A stretch of 24,331 bases of DNA from Flavobacteriaceae bacterium (GTDB lineage Bacteria > Bacteroidota > Bacteroidia > Flavobacteriales > Flavobacteriaceae). Below, piece by piece: positions 13,727 to 22,386 of this stretch. How positions within the stretch are numbered: the stretch's first letter is position 1; every line of letters begins with the position of its first letter. Location: assembly GCA_023262245.1 (NCBI GenBank), contig JALRDC010000155.1, positions 1 through 24,331 of the forward strand, read 5' to 3'. The position numbers and the translations under genes were made by a program. The notes below the pieces were generated by a model, which was not told where the DNA came from, did no database searches, and saw only the letters and a list, made by a program, of their open reading frames with translations.

Positions 13727-16700
13727 ATGAAAAAAAAGAACAACAAAGTTTTCTTGTGTTTTATAGCATTTTTATTAACTACAGGAATTTATGCTCAAAC
13801 TATTTCAGGACTGGTGTCTAGTGATGACGGACCGCTACCCGGAGCGACTATCTTGGTTAAAGGAACCAATACTTTTGCTACTTCTGATTTTGATGGAAAT
13901 TTTACAATAGAAGCTGAGCAGGGTGATGTACTTGTCGTTTCCTTTGTAGGATATACCTCACAGGAAGCAACCGTAACTGGAGACCAGCTTACAATTATTT
14001 TAGAATTGGGGAACTTGCTTGACGAGGTAGTGGTAACTACGGGATATGGTACACAGTCAAAAAGAGATATTACAGGAGCCGTTTCTACTATCGATGCGGA
14101 GGAATTAACTTCAGTTCCGGCAACGACCTTTTCACAACAAATGCAAGGTAGAGCTTCTGGTATCTCTGTGGTAAGTGATGCTACTCCAGGTGGTGAAGCG
14201 ACCGTTCGTATCCGAGGTTTTGGTACCATTGGAAACAACAACCCCCTTTACATTATAGACGGGGTCCCTTCCCAAAATCAAGGAAATTTGAATCCGGGCG
14301 ATATTGAATCCTTTCAAATCTTAAAAGATGCCTCATCAGCCTCCATATACGGATCTCGAGCTGCAAATGGAGTGATCATCATCACCACCAAAAAAGGGAA
14401 AATAGGAGAACCTCGAATCAGCTACAGTACTTATTACGGTTGGCAAAATACAGCGGAGGACGTAGAGGCTCTAGATGCCAGAGGTTTAGGCGAATACCTT
14501 TACCTGGCAGATTTCTATGCGGGAAAAACCCCTTCGCATGGACAATATGGTTTTAGTGGTTCTCCGGAAAATCCACAAATCTCAATCCCAAACTACGTCT
14601 TTCCTAGTGGAGCGAACAGTGTGGATGAATCACTATATTCTTTAACACCCGATAATATTTACGCCATTACACGATCTGCAGATACCAATTGGTGGGAAGA
14701 GGTAACCCGATCGAATGCTCCTTTATTTAGTCATCAGATTGACGCGAGTGCAGCTACAGAAAAATCACAGTATGCTTTTACAGCGAACTTTTTTAGTCAA
14801 GATGCGGTGGTACATTTTGTAGGCTACCAACGTGCTTCTTTCCGATTAAATTCCTCAACCAAGACCTTAGGTGATCGATTGACAGTGGGAGAAAACTTTA
14901 CGGTTTCTTTAGACAACCGAAAAGGAGGATATGCTAATGATGGGGAACAGAATGCTGTTTCTGTGTCTTATAAACATCACCCTTTGCTTCCCATTTATGA
15001 TATTGCTGGAAACTTTGCTGGATCGCGAGGACTCAATTTAGGAAATAACTATAATCCTTACGCTACTTTATACCGAAATCAAGATGACAGAGGGAGAAGA
15101 AGTAGAGTTTTTGGTAATGTGTATGCGGAAGTAAAAATTGCGCAGGACTTTAAATTGAAATCCAGTTTTGGAGTAAATATTCAAAATAGAAGGGCGCTGG
15201 ATATTGGCAGACCCCAACCGGAATACGTGGAAGGGAACTTTATCAATGGACAGACTAGTGCACACTCCTGGGAGTACCAGTGGACCTGGACCAATACGCT
15301 AGCATGGGAACAGACATATAATGATCTTCATAATGTCAAAGCGTATGTTGGAGTTGAGGCCATTGAAGGTTTTGGTGAATTTTTTGGTGCTTCAAGACAG
15401 CGTTTTCCGTTTGAATCTACTCCAATTATCAGTTATTTAGATTTAGGAAACCAAGGCACCGCTAGCAACTTTGGGAACATCTTCCAAGATTTTTCATTAT
15501 GGTCTCAATTTGGTCAAGCCAATTACAATTATAATGAGAAGTACCTTGCTCAGTTCACGCTTCGTAACGATGCTTCTTCTAGATTTAAAACTGCTACGAA
15601 CAGTGCGATCTTCCCTGCTTTTAGTTTAGGATGGAGGTTGTCTGAAGAGAGTTTTTTATCTGGAGCTTCATGGATAACCGATTTAAAACTTCGCTATGGA
15701 TGGGGAAAAACAGGAAATCAAGAAATTGGAGATTATAATGCCTTTACTCAGTTTAGATCTACTTCTTATAATTCGGGTTACCCCATTGACGGAAGTGCTT
15801 CCTCTGCCACTTTAGGTTATGATCCTGCTGTATTTGGAAATCCTAATGCAAAATGGGAAGCCACAACCTCTAACAACATTGGTTTTGATGCTCTATTATT
15901 TGATCAAGCAATCTTTATCGAATTCGATTTATGGAATCGTACGACTTCGGATCTACTCTTGACAGTTCCTGTAGTCTATTCTGCTGGAGATGCGGGAGCC
16001 CCTGCTGTAAACATTGGTGAAATGTATAACGAAGGAATTGATTTTGCTTTTGATTGGATTCATGATATCAATGACGATTTTAGAGTGACTATTGGAGGAA
16101 ATATTTCAGCATATAAAAACGAAGTCAAAAAACTCGATGAGTTTGATACCCCTATTTTTGGATCCAACAGAAGAGTTCCTGCATTGACTAGAACTTCTGT
16201 AGGCGACCCCATTTCTTCCTTATACGGTTTTAAGGTAGATGGAATATTCCAATCGCAAGCCGAGGCTGATGCTTGGGCACCATATGGAACAACGGGTTAC
16301 AATGCCCCAGGGAAATTTAGGTATGTGGATGTTAATGGAGATGGAAATATTGATGACGATGATCGAACGATTATCGGAAATCCTCATCCCGATTTTGTCT
16401 ATGGAGTGAATTTAAATCTCAAGTATAAAAACCTTAACTTGAATATCTTTGGAAATGGAGTTCAAGGAAATGACGTCTACAATTATGTTCGCTACTTTGC
16501 AGACTTCAATACCTTCCAGGGAAACCGTTCTGTAAGGGCACTGAGAGATGCATGGCAACCAAGTAACCCTTCGGCACCAAGAAATCAGTGGGTAGCTGCT
16601 AATCCTAATGCTACCTCTCCAATTCCCGATGCTAATGATCAAATTAGTAGTAGAACCTCTACCTATCTGATTGAGGATGCTTCTTATTTTAGAATTAGAA

Positions 16701-16921
16701 ACATTCAGCTAACTTATTCCTTTGATGAGGCTTTAAAACGGGCTTTAGGAATTTCAGGTGGTCAAATCTATATTCAAGCTCAAAACCTCTTTACGTTTAC
16801 CAACTATACAGGATTAAATCCAGAAATACAAACAGGGAATGATATTCAATTGGGCTATGACGGTGGCTTTATGCCCGTTTCCAAAACGCTTACCGTAGGG
16901 TTAAACCTTTCTTTATTTTAA
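13727..16921 (+). CDS. SusC/RagA-type TonB-dependent outer-membrane transporter
   Basis: This 1,064-residue protein has a signal peptide ending near Ala23-Gln24 and a carboxypeptidase-regulatory-like domain (about 25-95, with P-L-P-G-A-T-I-L-V-K-G and D-F-D-G-N-F-T). A TonB-box-like D-E-V-V-V-T-T-G-Y-G follows at 99-108. The plug domain (about 112-225) includes R-I-R-G-F-G-T-I, P-L-Y-I-I-D-G-V and the SusC signature S-A-S-I-Y-G-S-R-A-A-N-G-V-I-I-I-T-T. The remainder is the beta-barrel, with a late acidic D-V-N-G-D-G-N-I-D-D-D-D motif near residue 868 and a C-terminal L-N-L-S-L-F. It imports a ligand captured by SusD across the outer membrane using TonB energy. It is complete, with susD 21 bases downstream. 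Confidence 0.97.
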   Translation: MKKKNNKVFLCFIAFLLTTGIYAQTISGLVSSDDGPLPGATILVKGTNTFATSDFDGNFTIEAEQGDVLVVSFVGYTSQEATVTGDQLTIILELGNLLDEVVVTTGYGTQSKRDITGAVSTIDAEELTSVPATTFSQQMQGRASGISVVSDATPGGEATVRIRGFGTIGNNNPLYIIDGVPSQNQGNLNPGDIESFQILKDASSASIYGSRAANGVIIITTKKGKIGEPRISYSTYYGWQNTAEDVEALDARGLGEYLYLADFYAGKTPSHGQYGFSGSPENPQISIPNYVFPSGANSVDESLYSLTPDNIYAITRSADTNWWEEVTRSNAPLFSHQIDASAATEKSQYAFTANFFSQDAVVHFVGYQRASFRLNSSTKTLGDRLTVGENFTVSLDNRKGGYANDGEQNAVSVSYKHHPLLPIYDIAGNFAGSRGLNLGNNYNPYATLYRNQDDRGRRSRVFGNVYAEVKIAQDFKLKSSFGVNIQNRRALDIGRPQPEYVEGNFINGQTSAHSWEYQWTWTNTLAWEQTYNDLHNVKAYVGVEAIEGFGEFFGASRQRFPFESTPIISYLDLGNQGTASNFGNIFQDFSLWSQFGQANYNYNEKYLAQFTLRNDASSRFKTATNSAIFPAFSLGWRLSEESFLSGASWITDLKLRYGWGKTGNQEIGDYNAFTQFRSTSYNSGYPIDGSASSATLGYDPAVFGNPNAKWEATTSNNIGFDALLFDQAIFIEFDLWNRTTSDLLLTVPVVYSAGDAGAPAVNIGEMYNEGIDFAFDWIHDINDDFRVTIGGNISAYKNEVKKLDEFDTPIFGSNRRVPALTRTSVGDPISSLYGFKVDGIFQSQAEADAWAPYGTTGYNAPGKFRYVDVNGDGNIDDDDRTIIGNPHPDFVYGVNLNLKYKNLNLNIFGNGVQGNDVYNYVRYFADFNTFQGNRSVRALRDAWQPSNPSAPRNQWVAANPNATSPIPDANDQISSRTSTYLIEDASYFRIRNIQLTYSFDEALKRALGISGGQIYIQAQNLFTFTNYTGLNPEIQTGNDIQLGYDGGFMPVSKTLTVGLNLSLF

Positions 16922-16942
16922 ACTTAATTCAATTAAAACAAG

Positions 16943-18682
16943 ATGAAAAAATTAAAAATGTTTTTAATAATGTCACTTACCCTTTCATTTATGAATATGG
17001 GATGTAGTGATGAATTTTTGACGAAGGAGCCACAAGCATCTCTTTCGGGACCTGCATTAAATAACGCGGCTGGGGTAGAAGGTAAATTAATATCTGCCTA
17101 TAGAACCGTTGCAGGATATGGACTCTCAGGAGGTGGAACTTGGTACTATTCTACTTGGGCATGGATATTCGGATCCATTTCCTCGGACGATGCTTTAAAA
17201 GGAACCGACGCGGGTGATCAACCCGAACATTCATTTATTGAAACCTATGATTTTAACACTTTTAATGTTCATAACCGTGATAAGTGGCGTTCCGGATATT
17301 GGGGAGTAGCCAGAGCCAATGATGTAATCCTTAGTGCGGAAGCTGCAGAAGATTTGTCTGCCACTAGAAAAGCAGAGATTATTGGAGAGGCCAAATTTAT
17401 CCGAGGATGGCAACACTTTGAAATGCAAAAAATGTATCGTACCCCCAAGTTTGTTGGAGAGGATAACTTCAGCCTAGACGACTTGGAAGCTTCAAAAGTA
17501 CCTAACAGTGGAAAGATTTGGAATCAAATTGAACAAGATTTTTCTGATGCGGCAGCAGCATTGCCTTCTACTCAATCTGAAGTGGGCCGTGCAACCAGTT
17601 GGGCTGCAAAAGCCTATTTGGCAAAAGCTAAAATCTTCCAATCGGATTGGGCAGGAGCAGAACCCATATTGATGGATATAATCAATAACGGACCCTTTGA
17701 TCTGGTTGAAAAATTTGAGGACAATTATTTGGTAGCCACTCGAAATAACAAAGAATCTATTTTTGAAATTCAATATGCGGTTTCAAGTGCAGACACCAAC
17801 GCATCGAATGCGGAGATAGGATTGGCACATCCGTATATTTCTCCTTGGGGATGTTGTGGTTTCCTACAAGCCCCTCAAGACTTGATAAATTTCTTTCAAA
17901 CAGACACTAATGGATTGCCTTTGTTGGATGAGTCATGGAAGACGAAACATATCACAAATCCGACAGGGGATGAGACAACTATTGGAAAACCAATCGGGGA
18001 TCCTTCTGTAGATCCACGTTTAGACCACACGGTAGGACGTCCTGGTATTTTGTATAAAGGATTTCATATCATGCAGGTAGATTACATTCGCGACTTGACT
18101 TATGCGGGTCCTTATTTCTCCAAAAAGCATGTAGCAGAACCAGAAGCCTTTGGTGTAGGAGGATGGGGAAATCTATCGGCAAATAACTTTAGAATCATGC
18201 GTTTGGGTCATGTCTTATTATGGGCAGCAGAAGCCAAAGTTGAGTTAGGAAAGTTAGAAGAAGCAAGAATGTTGGTGAATCGTGTGAGAAGAAGAGCTGC
18301 AAATCCAGATGGCTTTGTTCCTGAAGCAATTCAAGGGGGAACACGTTTCGAATATACAACCACTTCAAATCCTGCAGCTAATTATAATGTAGGGGAATAT
18401 TTAGATGCATGGACTGATCCGGCTTTGGCTAGAAGAGCCGTTCGTTATGAAATGAGACTTGAAACGGCGATGGAAGGAAATCGTTTCTTTGATCTTCAAA
18501 GATGGGGTGTTCAATCTGAGGTGTTAAATGATTATCTACAGCGAGAATCTCAGTTTAGAGTCTATTTACAGGGAAAGCAATTTACATCTCCTAAAAATGA
18601 ATTCTATCCTATTCCTACATACGCAATTGATCGATCGTTTAAAGATGGGGAACCTACTTTAACTCAGGATCCAAATTACTAG
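16943..18682 (+). CDS. SusD/RagB family outer-membrane ligand-binding lipoprotein
   Basis: This 579-residue partner of SusC forms the lid over the transporter and captures the substrate at the cell surface. It has a lipoprotein signal peptide with M-G-C (lipidated Cys21), the early S-D-E-F-L-T-K-E-P-Q motif of the family, and TPR-like helices (for example A-A-K-A-Y-L-A-K-A-K at about 207-216). The C-terminal block R-R-A-V-R-Y-E-M-R-L-E-T-A-M-E-G-N-R-F-F-D-L is highly typical. It ends F-Y-P-I-P-T-Y-A-I-D near the C-terminus. The gene ends 20 bases before a strong terminator hairpin, so susC-susD can form a bicistronic unit with only partial read-through beyond. Confidence 0.96.
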   Translation: MKKLKMFLIMSLTLSFMNMGCSDEFLTKEPQASLSGPALNNAAGVEGKLISAYRTVAGYGLSGGGTWYYSTWAWIFGSISSDDALKGTDAGDQPEHSFIETYDFNTFNVHNRDKWRSGYWGVARANDVILSAEAAEDLSATRKAEIIGEAKFIRGWQHFEMQKMYRTPKFVGEDNFSLDDLEASKVPNSGKIWNQIEQDFSDAAAALPSTQSEVGRATSWAAKAYLAKAKIFQSDWAGAEPILMDIINNGPFDLVEKFEDNYLVATRNNKESIFEIQYAVSSADTNASNAEIGLAHPYISPWGCCGFLQAPQDLINFFQTDTNGLPLLDESWKTKHITNPTGDETTIGKPIGDPSVDPRLDHTVGRPGILYKGFHIMQVDYIRDLTYAGPYFSKKHVAEPEAFGVGGWGNLSANNFRIMRLGHVLLWAAEAKVELGKLEEARMLVNRVRRRAANPDGFVPEAIQGGTRFEYTTTSNPAANYNVGEYLDAWTDPALARRAVRYEMRLETAMEGNRFFDLQRWGVQSEVLNDYLQRESQFRVYLQGKQFTSPKNEFYPIPTYAIDRSFKDGEPTLTQDPNY

Positions 18683-18702
18683 AAAAAAAGTAAATTAATT
18701 AG

Positions 18703-18736
18703 GCCACGAAGTGATACCACTTTGTGGCTTTTTTTT
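18703..18736 (+). terminator. Intrinsic terminator directly abutting the next start codon
   Basis: GCCACGAAGTG (18703-18713) pairs with CACTTTGTGGC (18718-18728) over 11 bp with one G-T wobble and a four-base loop. A run of eight T follows and ends exactly at the ATG (18737) of the VCBS-repeat gene. It should stop most susCD transcription and would also occlude the leader of the next gene. Confidence 0.82.
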
Positions 18737-21700
18737 ATGGATTTAAAAAACTACATTATCATTACTTCTTTAGTTTGTATTGGACTACTTTATTCCTGTA
18801 AAAAGAGTCCATCCCCACTTTTTAAACTATTGAATTCGTCTGAAACTGGTGTTGCTTTTGAGAATACAATTACTGAAACAGAGGAATTTAATATTCTTAA
18901 AGAAGAATATATTTTTAATGGAGGAGGAGTAGCGATTTCTGATTTTAATAAAGATGGGTTGCCAGATATTTTCTTTACTGCTAATATGGTTTCAAATCAA
19001 TTATTTTTAAACAAAGGGGACTTAAAATTTAAAAACATTACAGAAGAAGCTCAATTAAATTCTAAAGGGATCTGGTCAACAGGTATTGCAATTGCAGATG
19101 TAAATAAAGATGGATGGATGGATATATATGTTGCTGTTGCGATGAATAAAAATAACAGAAAAAATCGTTTATATATAAATAAGGGGTTGAACAAAAATGG
19201 AGTTCCCTATTTTGAAGAGCAGGCAACTCAATATGGTGTGGACGACCAGGGGAATAGTATGGCTGCAGCTTTTATAGATTTTGATAATGATGGTGATTTA
19301 GATCTTTACGTTGTAAACAATGAACAGAATAAAAATAATCCCACAAATTACAGAGAAATAATAGTGGATGGAACAGCTTCGAGTAACGATAGATTATACA
19401 AAAATGGAGGGGATGGTACTTTTACAGATGTAACTTTAGAGGCCGGAATCGTCATTGAAGGATTTGGATTAAGTGTTACCCCGTTGGATATCAATAAAGA
19501 CCAATGGATAGACTTGTATATAACTAACGATTATTTAACTAACGATTTACTCTACATAAATCAAAGAGACGGAACATTTAAAAATCAAATAAAAGAGTAT
19601 TTGTTACATCAAAGTAAATTTTCCATGGGTTCTGATGCAGCAGATTTTAACAATGATGGATATACCGATCTTATTTCTTTAGATATGCTTGGGACTACCC
19701 ATGAAAGAAGAAAGACTACCATAGCAAAGAGTTCTTTTTTTGAAGAAACATTAAATAAAAAATGGGGGTACCAAGATCAGCACATTCGAAATATGTTATT
19801 CAAAAACAATGGACCCAACCTTCCTTTTTCTGAAATCGGACAATTTGCTGGAATACATCAAACGGATTGGAGTTGGTCTCCTTTACTTTTCGATATAGAT
19901 GCAGATGGTTACAAAGATTTACTTATTACAAATGGTTTTCCAAGGGATGTTACGGATATGGATTTTGCTAATTATCGATTGGAATCAGAACCTTATACAC
20001 CTGTTCCAAAATTATTGGAGGCTATTCCTATTGTTAAAATACCGAATTATGCTTTTCGTAACATGGGAGATTTAACGTTTGAAGATTACAGTAAAAAATG
20101 GGGTCTGAACATACCTTCTTTTTCAAATGGAGCATCTCTTTCTGACCTTGATCTGGATGGTGACTTAGACTATGTCATAAATAACATAAATGAAAAGGCA
20201 TTTATATTTGAAAATACTCTAAGTTCTAATAGAAAAAAACCCAATTATCTTCAATTAGAGCTCAAAGGGACAAAACAAAACCCCAATGCAATTGGCACGA
20301 AAATCGTTTTGCGATATCCTGATGGAAAATTTCAATTTCACGAGCAACAACTTTCAAGAGGATATATGTCTTCTGTAGATCCTTTAGTATATTTTGGATT
20401 GGGGGAAAGAAACGAAGTTGAAACCATTGACGTTTTATGGCCAAATGGTAGGGTCTCTCAGCTAGTTTATCCCGAATTAAATAAAAAGCACCTACTTTAT
20501 CAGGAAAATGCAACAAAAGCAGGACAAATAAGTTATCCATTAATAAACAAAAAGGAAGAATTACCCTATAAAGAAGTTTCAGAAAATTATCAAATTAATT
20601 ATTATCATCATGAAAACAATTTTCAAGACTTTTTTAACCAACGCTTATTACCACACAAAATTTCAAAAAATGGACCTTGCCTTGGGATAGGGGATATAAA
20701 TAATGACGGTCTTGAAGATTTTATTGTGGGAGGCTCTTTTAATTCTTCGCCCGTGATTTATTTTCAGACAAGCTCATCAAAATTTGTTTCAAAAGATTTG
20801 TTTGAATCTGACCTTGAAAAAGAATTTGAAATAGAAGATTTGGTTCTTTTTGATGCAGACAATGATGGTGATAACGATCTATATCTTGTTTCAGGTGGGA
20901 GTGAAAAAACGAATAAGTCTTTTACATATCAAGATCGATTAATGATAAATGATGGGTTTGGCAATTTTAAATTAGACCCTTCGAAAATTCCAGACTTAAA
21001 AGTAAACGGATCGGTTGTTACCCCTTGTGATTATGACGATGATGGCGATATTGATCTCTTTGTTGGAGGTAATTTCAAGCCAGGAAATTTTCCCAATGCA
21101 GAAGCCAGTTATTTATTAGAAAATAATAACGGATTCTTTAGTGATGTAACCCAAAGTTTAGCGCCAGACCTAAGAAAGTTGCGTATGGTTAGTGATGCTA
21201 AATGGTTTGATATAAATGAAGATGGGAAAAAAGATTTGCTTGTTGTTGGGGAGTTTGGACCAGTATCCATTTTTTTTAATCTTAACGGTCAATTAAAAAA
21301 ATTTACGTCTCAAGTTTTAAAGGATGCAAAAGGTTTGTGGAGAGCATTAGAAATTGGTGACCTTGACCAAGATGGAGATCCCGATATCATACTAGGAAAT
21401 TTCGGTAAAAACAATATGTATAATATTTCTCCAAAAACACCACTTTATTTAACTTCTAATGATATCGATCAAAATGGAAGTATTGACCCAGTTATTTTCA
21501 CGACTCAATTAAATGATAAAGGAACTAAAGATATTTATCCAATTCAATTTTGGGATAATTTAATACAACAAAGTCCCTCTTTTAGAAAAGAATTTAATTC
21601 CTACAAATCCTTTTCTAAAGCTAATTTTAAGCATTATCAGAAAATAGGATTTGTGGACCTGGATAGTTTACTAATTGTTAATCATGACGATTCTAAATGG

Positions 21701-22051
21701 CTTGAAAATTTAGGGAATAACAAGTTTAAATTAAGATCGCTTCCAGGGGAAATCCAATTAGGTCCCATTAACGACTTCTTATTTTTAATTGAAGAAGGTA
21801 AAACAAACATTTTTGCGGTAGGTAACGAATATGGCGGGTCTCCTTTTGAAGGAAAAAACGATGCCCTTCAAGGGAGCATATTGCGTACTAATGAAAAAGG
21901 AATGCTTGAAGTATTCAAATCAAATGATTCTGGGTTTTTTGTCACTGGGGATGCTAGAAGTATTGAAAAAGTTCGTTTAAAAAATGGAAAAATATTAATA
22001 CTTGTGGCACAAAATCAAGATAAATTATTGGTTTTTGAAAAAACTAAGTAG
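18737..22051 (+). CDS. FG-GAP/VCBS-repeat lipoprotein with ASPIC/UnbV domain (CRTAC1-like)
   Basis: This 1,104-residue surface lipoprotein is read from the ATG at 18737. Its signal peptide M-D-L-K-N-Y-I-I-I-T-S-L gives lipidated Cys21. An upstream in-frame TTG at 18722 lies inside the terminator stem and would spoil the signal peptide, so it was rejected. Seven N-terminal FG-GAP calcium-loop motifs (such as D-F-N-K-D-G-L-P-D and D-F-D-N-D-G-D-L-D) come first. An ASPIC/UnbV domain follows at about 505-580 (N-A-I-G-T-K, R-G-Y-M-S-S, Y-F-G-L-G, V-L-W-P-N-G-R). Six more DxDxDG motifs make a second beta-propeller-like half. No catalytic residues are recognisable; binding or scaffolding with calcium is the likely role. 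The gene looks richer in A and T than susC and susD. Confidence 0.93.
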   Translation: MDLKNYIIITSLVCIGLLYSCKKSPSPLFKLLNSSETGVAFENTITETEEFNILKEEYIFNGGGVAISDFNKDGLPDIFFTANMVSNQLFLNKGDLKFKNITEEAQLNSKGIWSTGIAIADVNKDGWMDIYVAVAMNKNNRKNRLYINKGLNKNGVPYFEEQATQYGVDDQGNSMAAAFIDFDNDGDLDLYVVNNEQNKNNPTNYREIIVDGTASSNDRLYKNGGDGTFTDVTLEAGIVIEGFGLSVTPLDINKDQWIDLYITNDYLTNDLLYINQRDGTFKNQIKEYLLHQSKFSMGSDAADFNNDGYTDLISLDMLGTTHERRKTTIAKSSFFEETLNKKWGYQDQHIRNMLFKNNGPNLPFSEIGQFAGIHQTDWSWSPLLFDIDADGYKDLLITNGFPRDVTDMDFANYRLESEPYTPVPKLLEAIPIVKIPNYAFRNMGDLTFEDYSKKWGLNIPSFSNGASLSDLDLDGDLDYVINNINEKAFIFENTLSSNRKKPNYLQLELKGTKQNPNAIGTKIVLRYPDGKFQFHEQQLSRGYMSSVDPLVYFGLGERNEVETIDVLWPNGRVSQLVYPELNKKHLLYQENATKAGQISYPLINKKEELPYKEVSENYQINYYHHENNFQDFFNQRLLPHKISKNGPCLGIGDINNDGLEDFIVGGSFNSSPVIYFQTSSSKFVSKDLFESDLEKEFEIEDLVLFDADNDGDNDLYLVSGGSEKTNKSFTYQDRLMINDGFGNFKLDPSKIPDLKVNGSVVTPCDYDDDGDIDLFVGGNFKPGNFPNAEASYLLENNNGFFSDVTQSLAPDLRKLRMVSDAKWFDINEDGKKDLLVVGEFGPVSIFFNLNGQLKKFTSQVLKDAKGLWRALEIGDLDQDGDPDIILGNFGKNNMYNISPKTPLYLTSNDIDQNGSIDPVIFTTQLNDKGTKDIYPIQFWDNLIQQSPSFRKEFNSYKSFSKANFKHYQKIGFVDLDSLLIVNHDDSKWLENLGNNKFKLRSLPGEIQLGPINDFLFLIEEGKTNIFAVGNEYGGSPFEGKNDALQGSILRTNEKGMLEVFKSNDSGFFVTGDARSIEKVRLKNGKILILVAQNQDKLLVFEKTK

Positions 22052-22076
22052 AACTTGTTTGAACTAGGGGTGCATT

Positions 22077-22093
22077 TTGATAAAATTTATCAA
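22077..22093. promoter_or_regulatory. Perfect palindrome downstream of the VCBS gene
   Basis: TTGATAAA and TTTATCAA flank a single central base. There is no T-run, so it is not a standard terminator. It resembles a dyad protein-binding site, but the spacing (TTGAT-N7-ATCAA) does not fit Fnr. Function unknown. Confidence 0.4.
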
Positions 22094-22120
22094 TTCCAGT
22101 AAATTTTGTAAATAGAATAA

Positions 22121-22219
22121 GAATTTTATTTACCAATCCGTTCTCGATACAATTTTTCGTACCTCAAAATCACTCGAACTGACAATTTATTTTAGAAATT
22201 GACTAAGATGTACATGGGT
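22121..22219. repeat. Intergenic repeat, copy B
   Basis: The core 22133-22182 differs from copy A (12392-12441) only at one base, which breaks the inner TACGA/TCGTA stem seen in copy A. Similarity decays to the right but reappears in the A-A-G-A-T-G-T-A segment (22205-22212). It has the same orientation as copy A and lies downstream of a plus-strand gene in both cases. Confidence 0.85.
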
Positions 22220-22302
22220 TATTTTAATTAAATAATTTCACTCTTCAATATTTTAGAGCATTGAAATAATTCATCCAATAGGATCATGAACATCAATAAT
22301 AC

Positions 22303-22329
22303 TTTGTTGACTGAAAAATAGTACATTTG
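22303..22329 (+). promoter_or_regulatory. Likely promoter of the haloperoxidase/PAP2 gene
   Basis: TTTG at 22303-22306 and an exact TAnnTTTG match (TACATTTG) at 22322-22329 are spaced 15 bases apart, slightly short for flavobacterial promoters. A start near 22336 would give a leader of about 50 bases. This suggests expression independent of susCD. Confidence 0.5.
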
Positions 22330-22386
22330 GAATCAAATACTTAGATGCCCTTTGATTTATGATAGAATGAATTTTAAAAACACAAC

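Larger units (their letters stand above)
22052..22386. other. 335-bp intergenic region with palindrome, repeat copy B and promoter
   Basis: No gene is seen here. From left to right it holds a perfect 8-bp-arm palindrome (22077-22093), the second copy of the intergenic repeat (core 22133-22182), and an AT-rich stretch with a likely promoter for the haloperoxidase gene (22303-22329). No T-rich terminator follows the VCBS gene. Confidence 0.7.

Noticed and set aside
13795..14241. 148-codon open frame on the minus strand inside susC
   Set aside because: It is fully antisense to the conserved plug region of SusC, has a Ser/Thr/Pro/Val-rich composition typical of a shadow frame, and shows no family motif.
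18722..18736. Upstream TTG start adding five residues to the VCBS lipoprotein
   Set aside because: The codon lies in the terminator stem and the added W-L-F-F would disturb an otherwise normal lipoprotein signal peptide beginning at the ATG at 18737.
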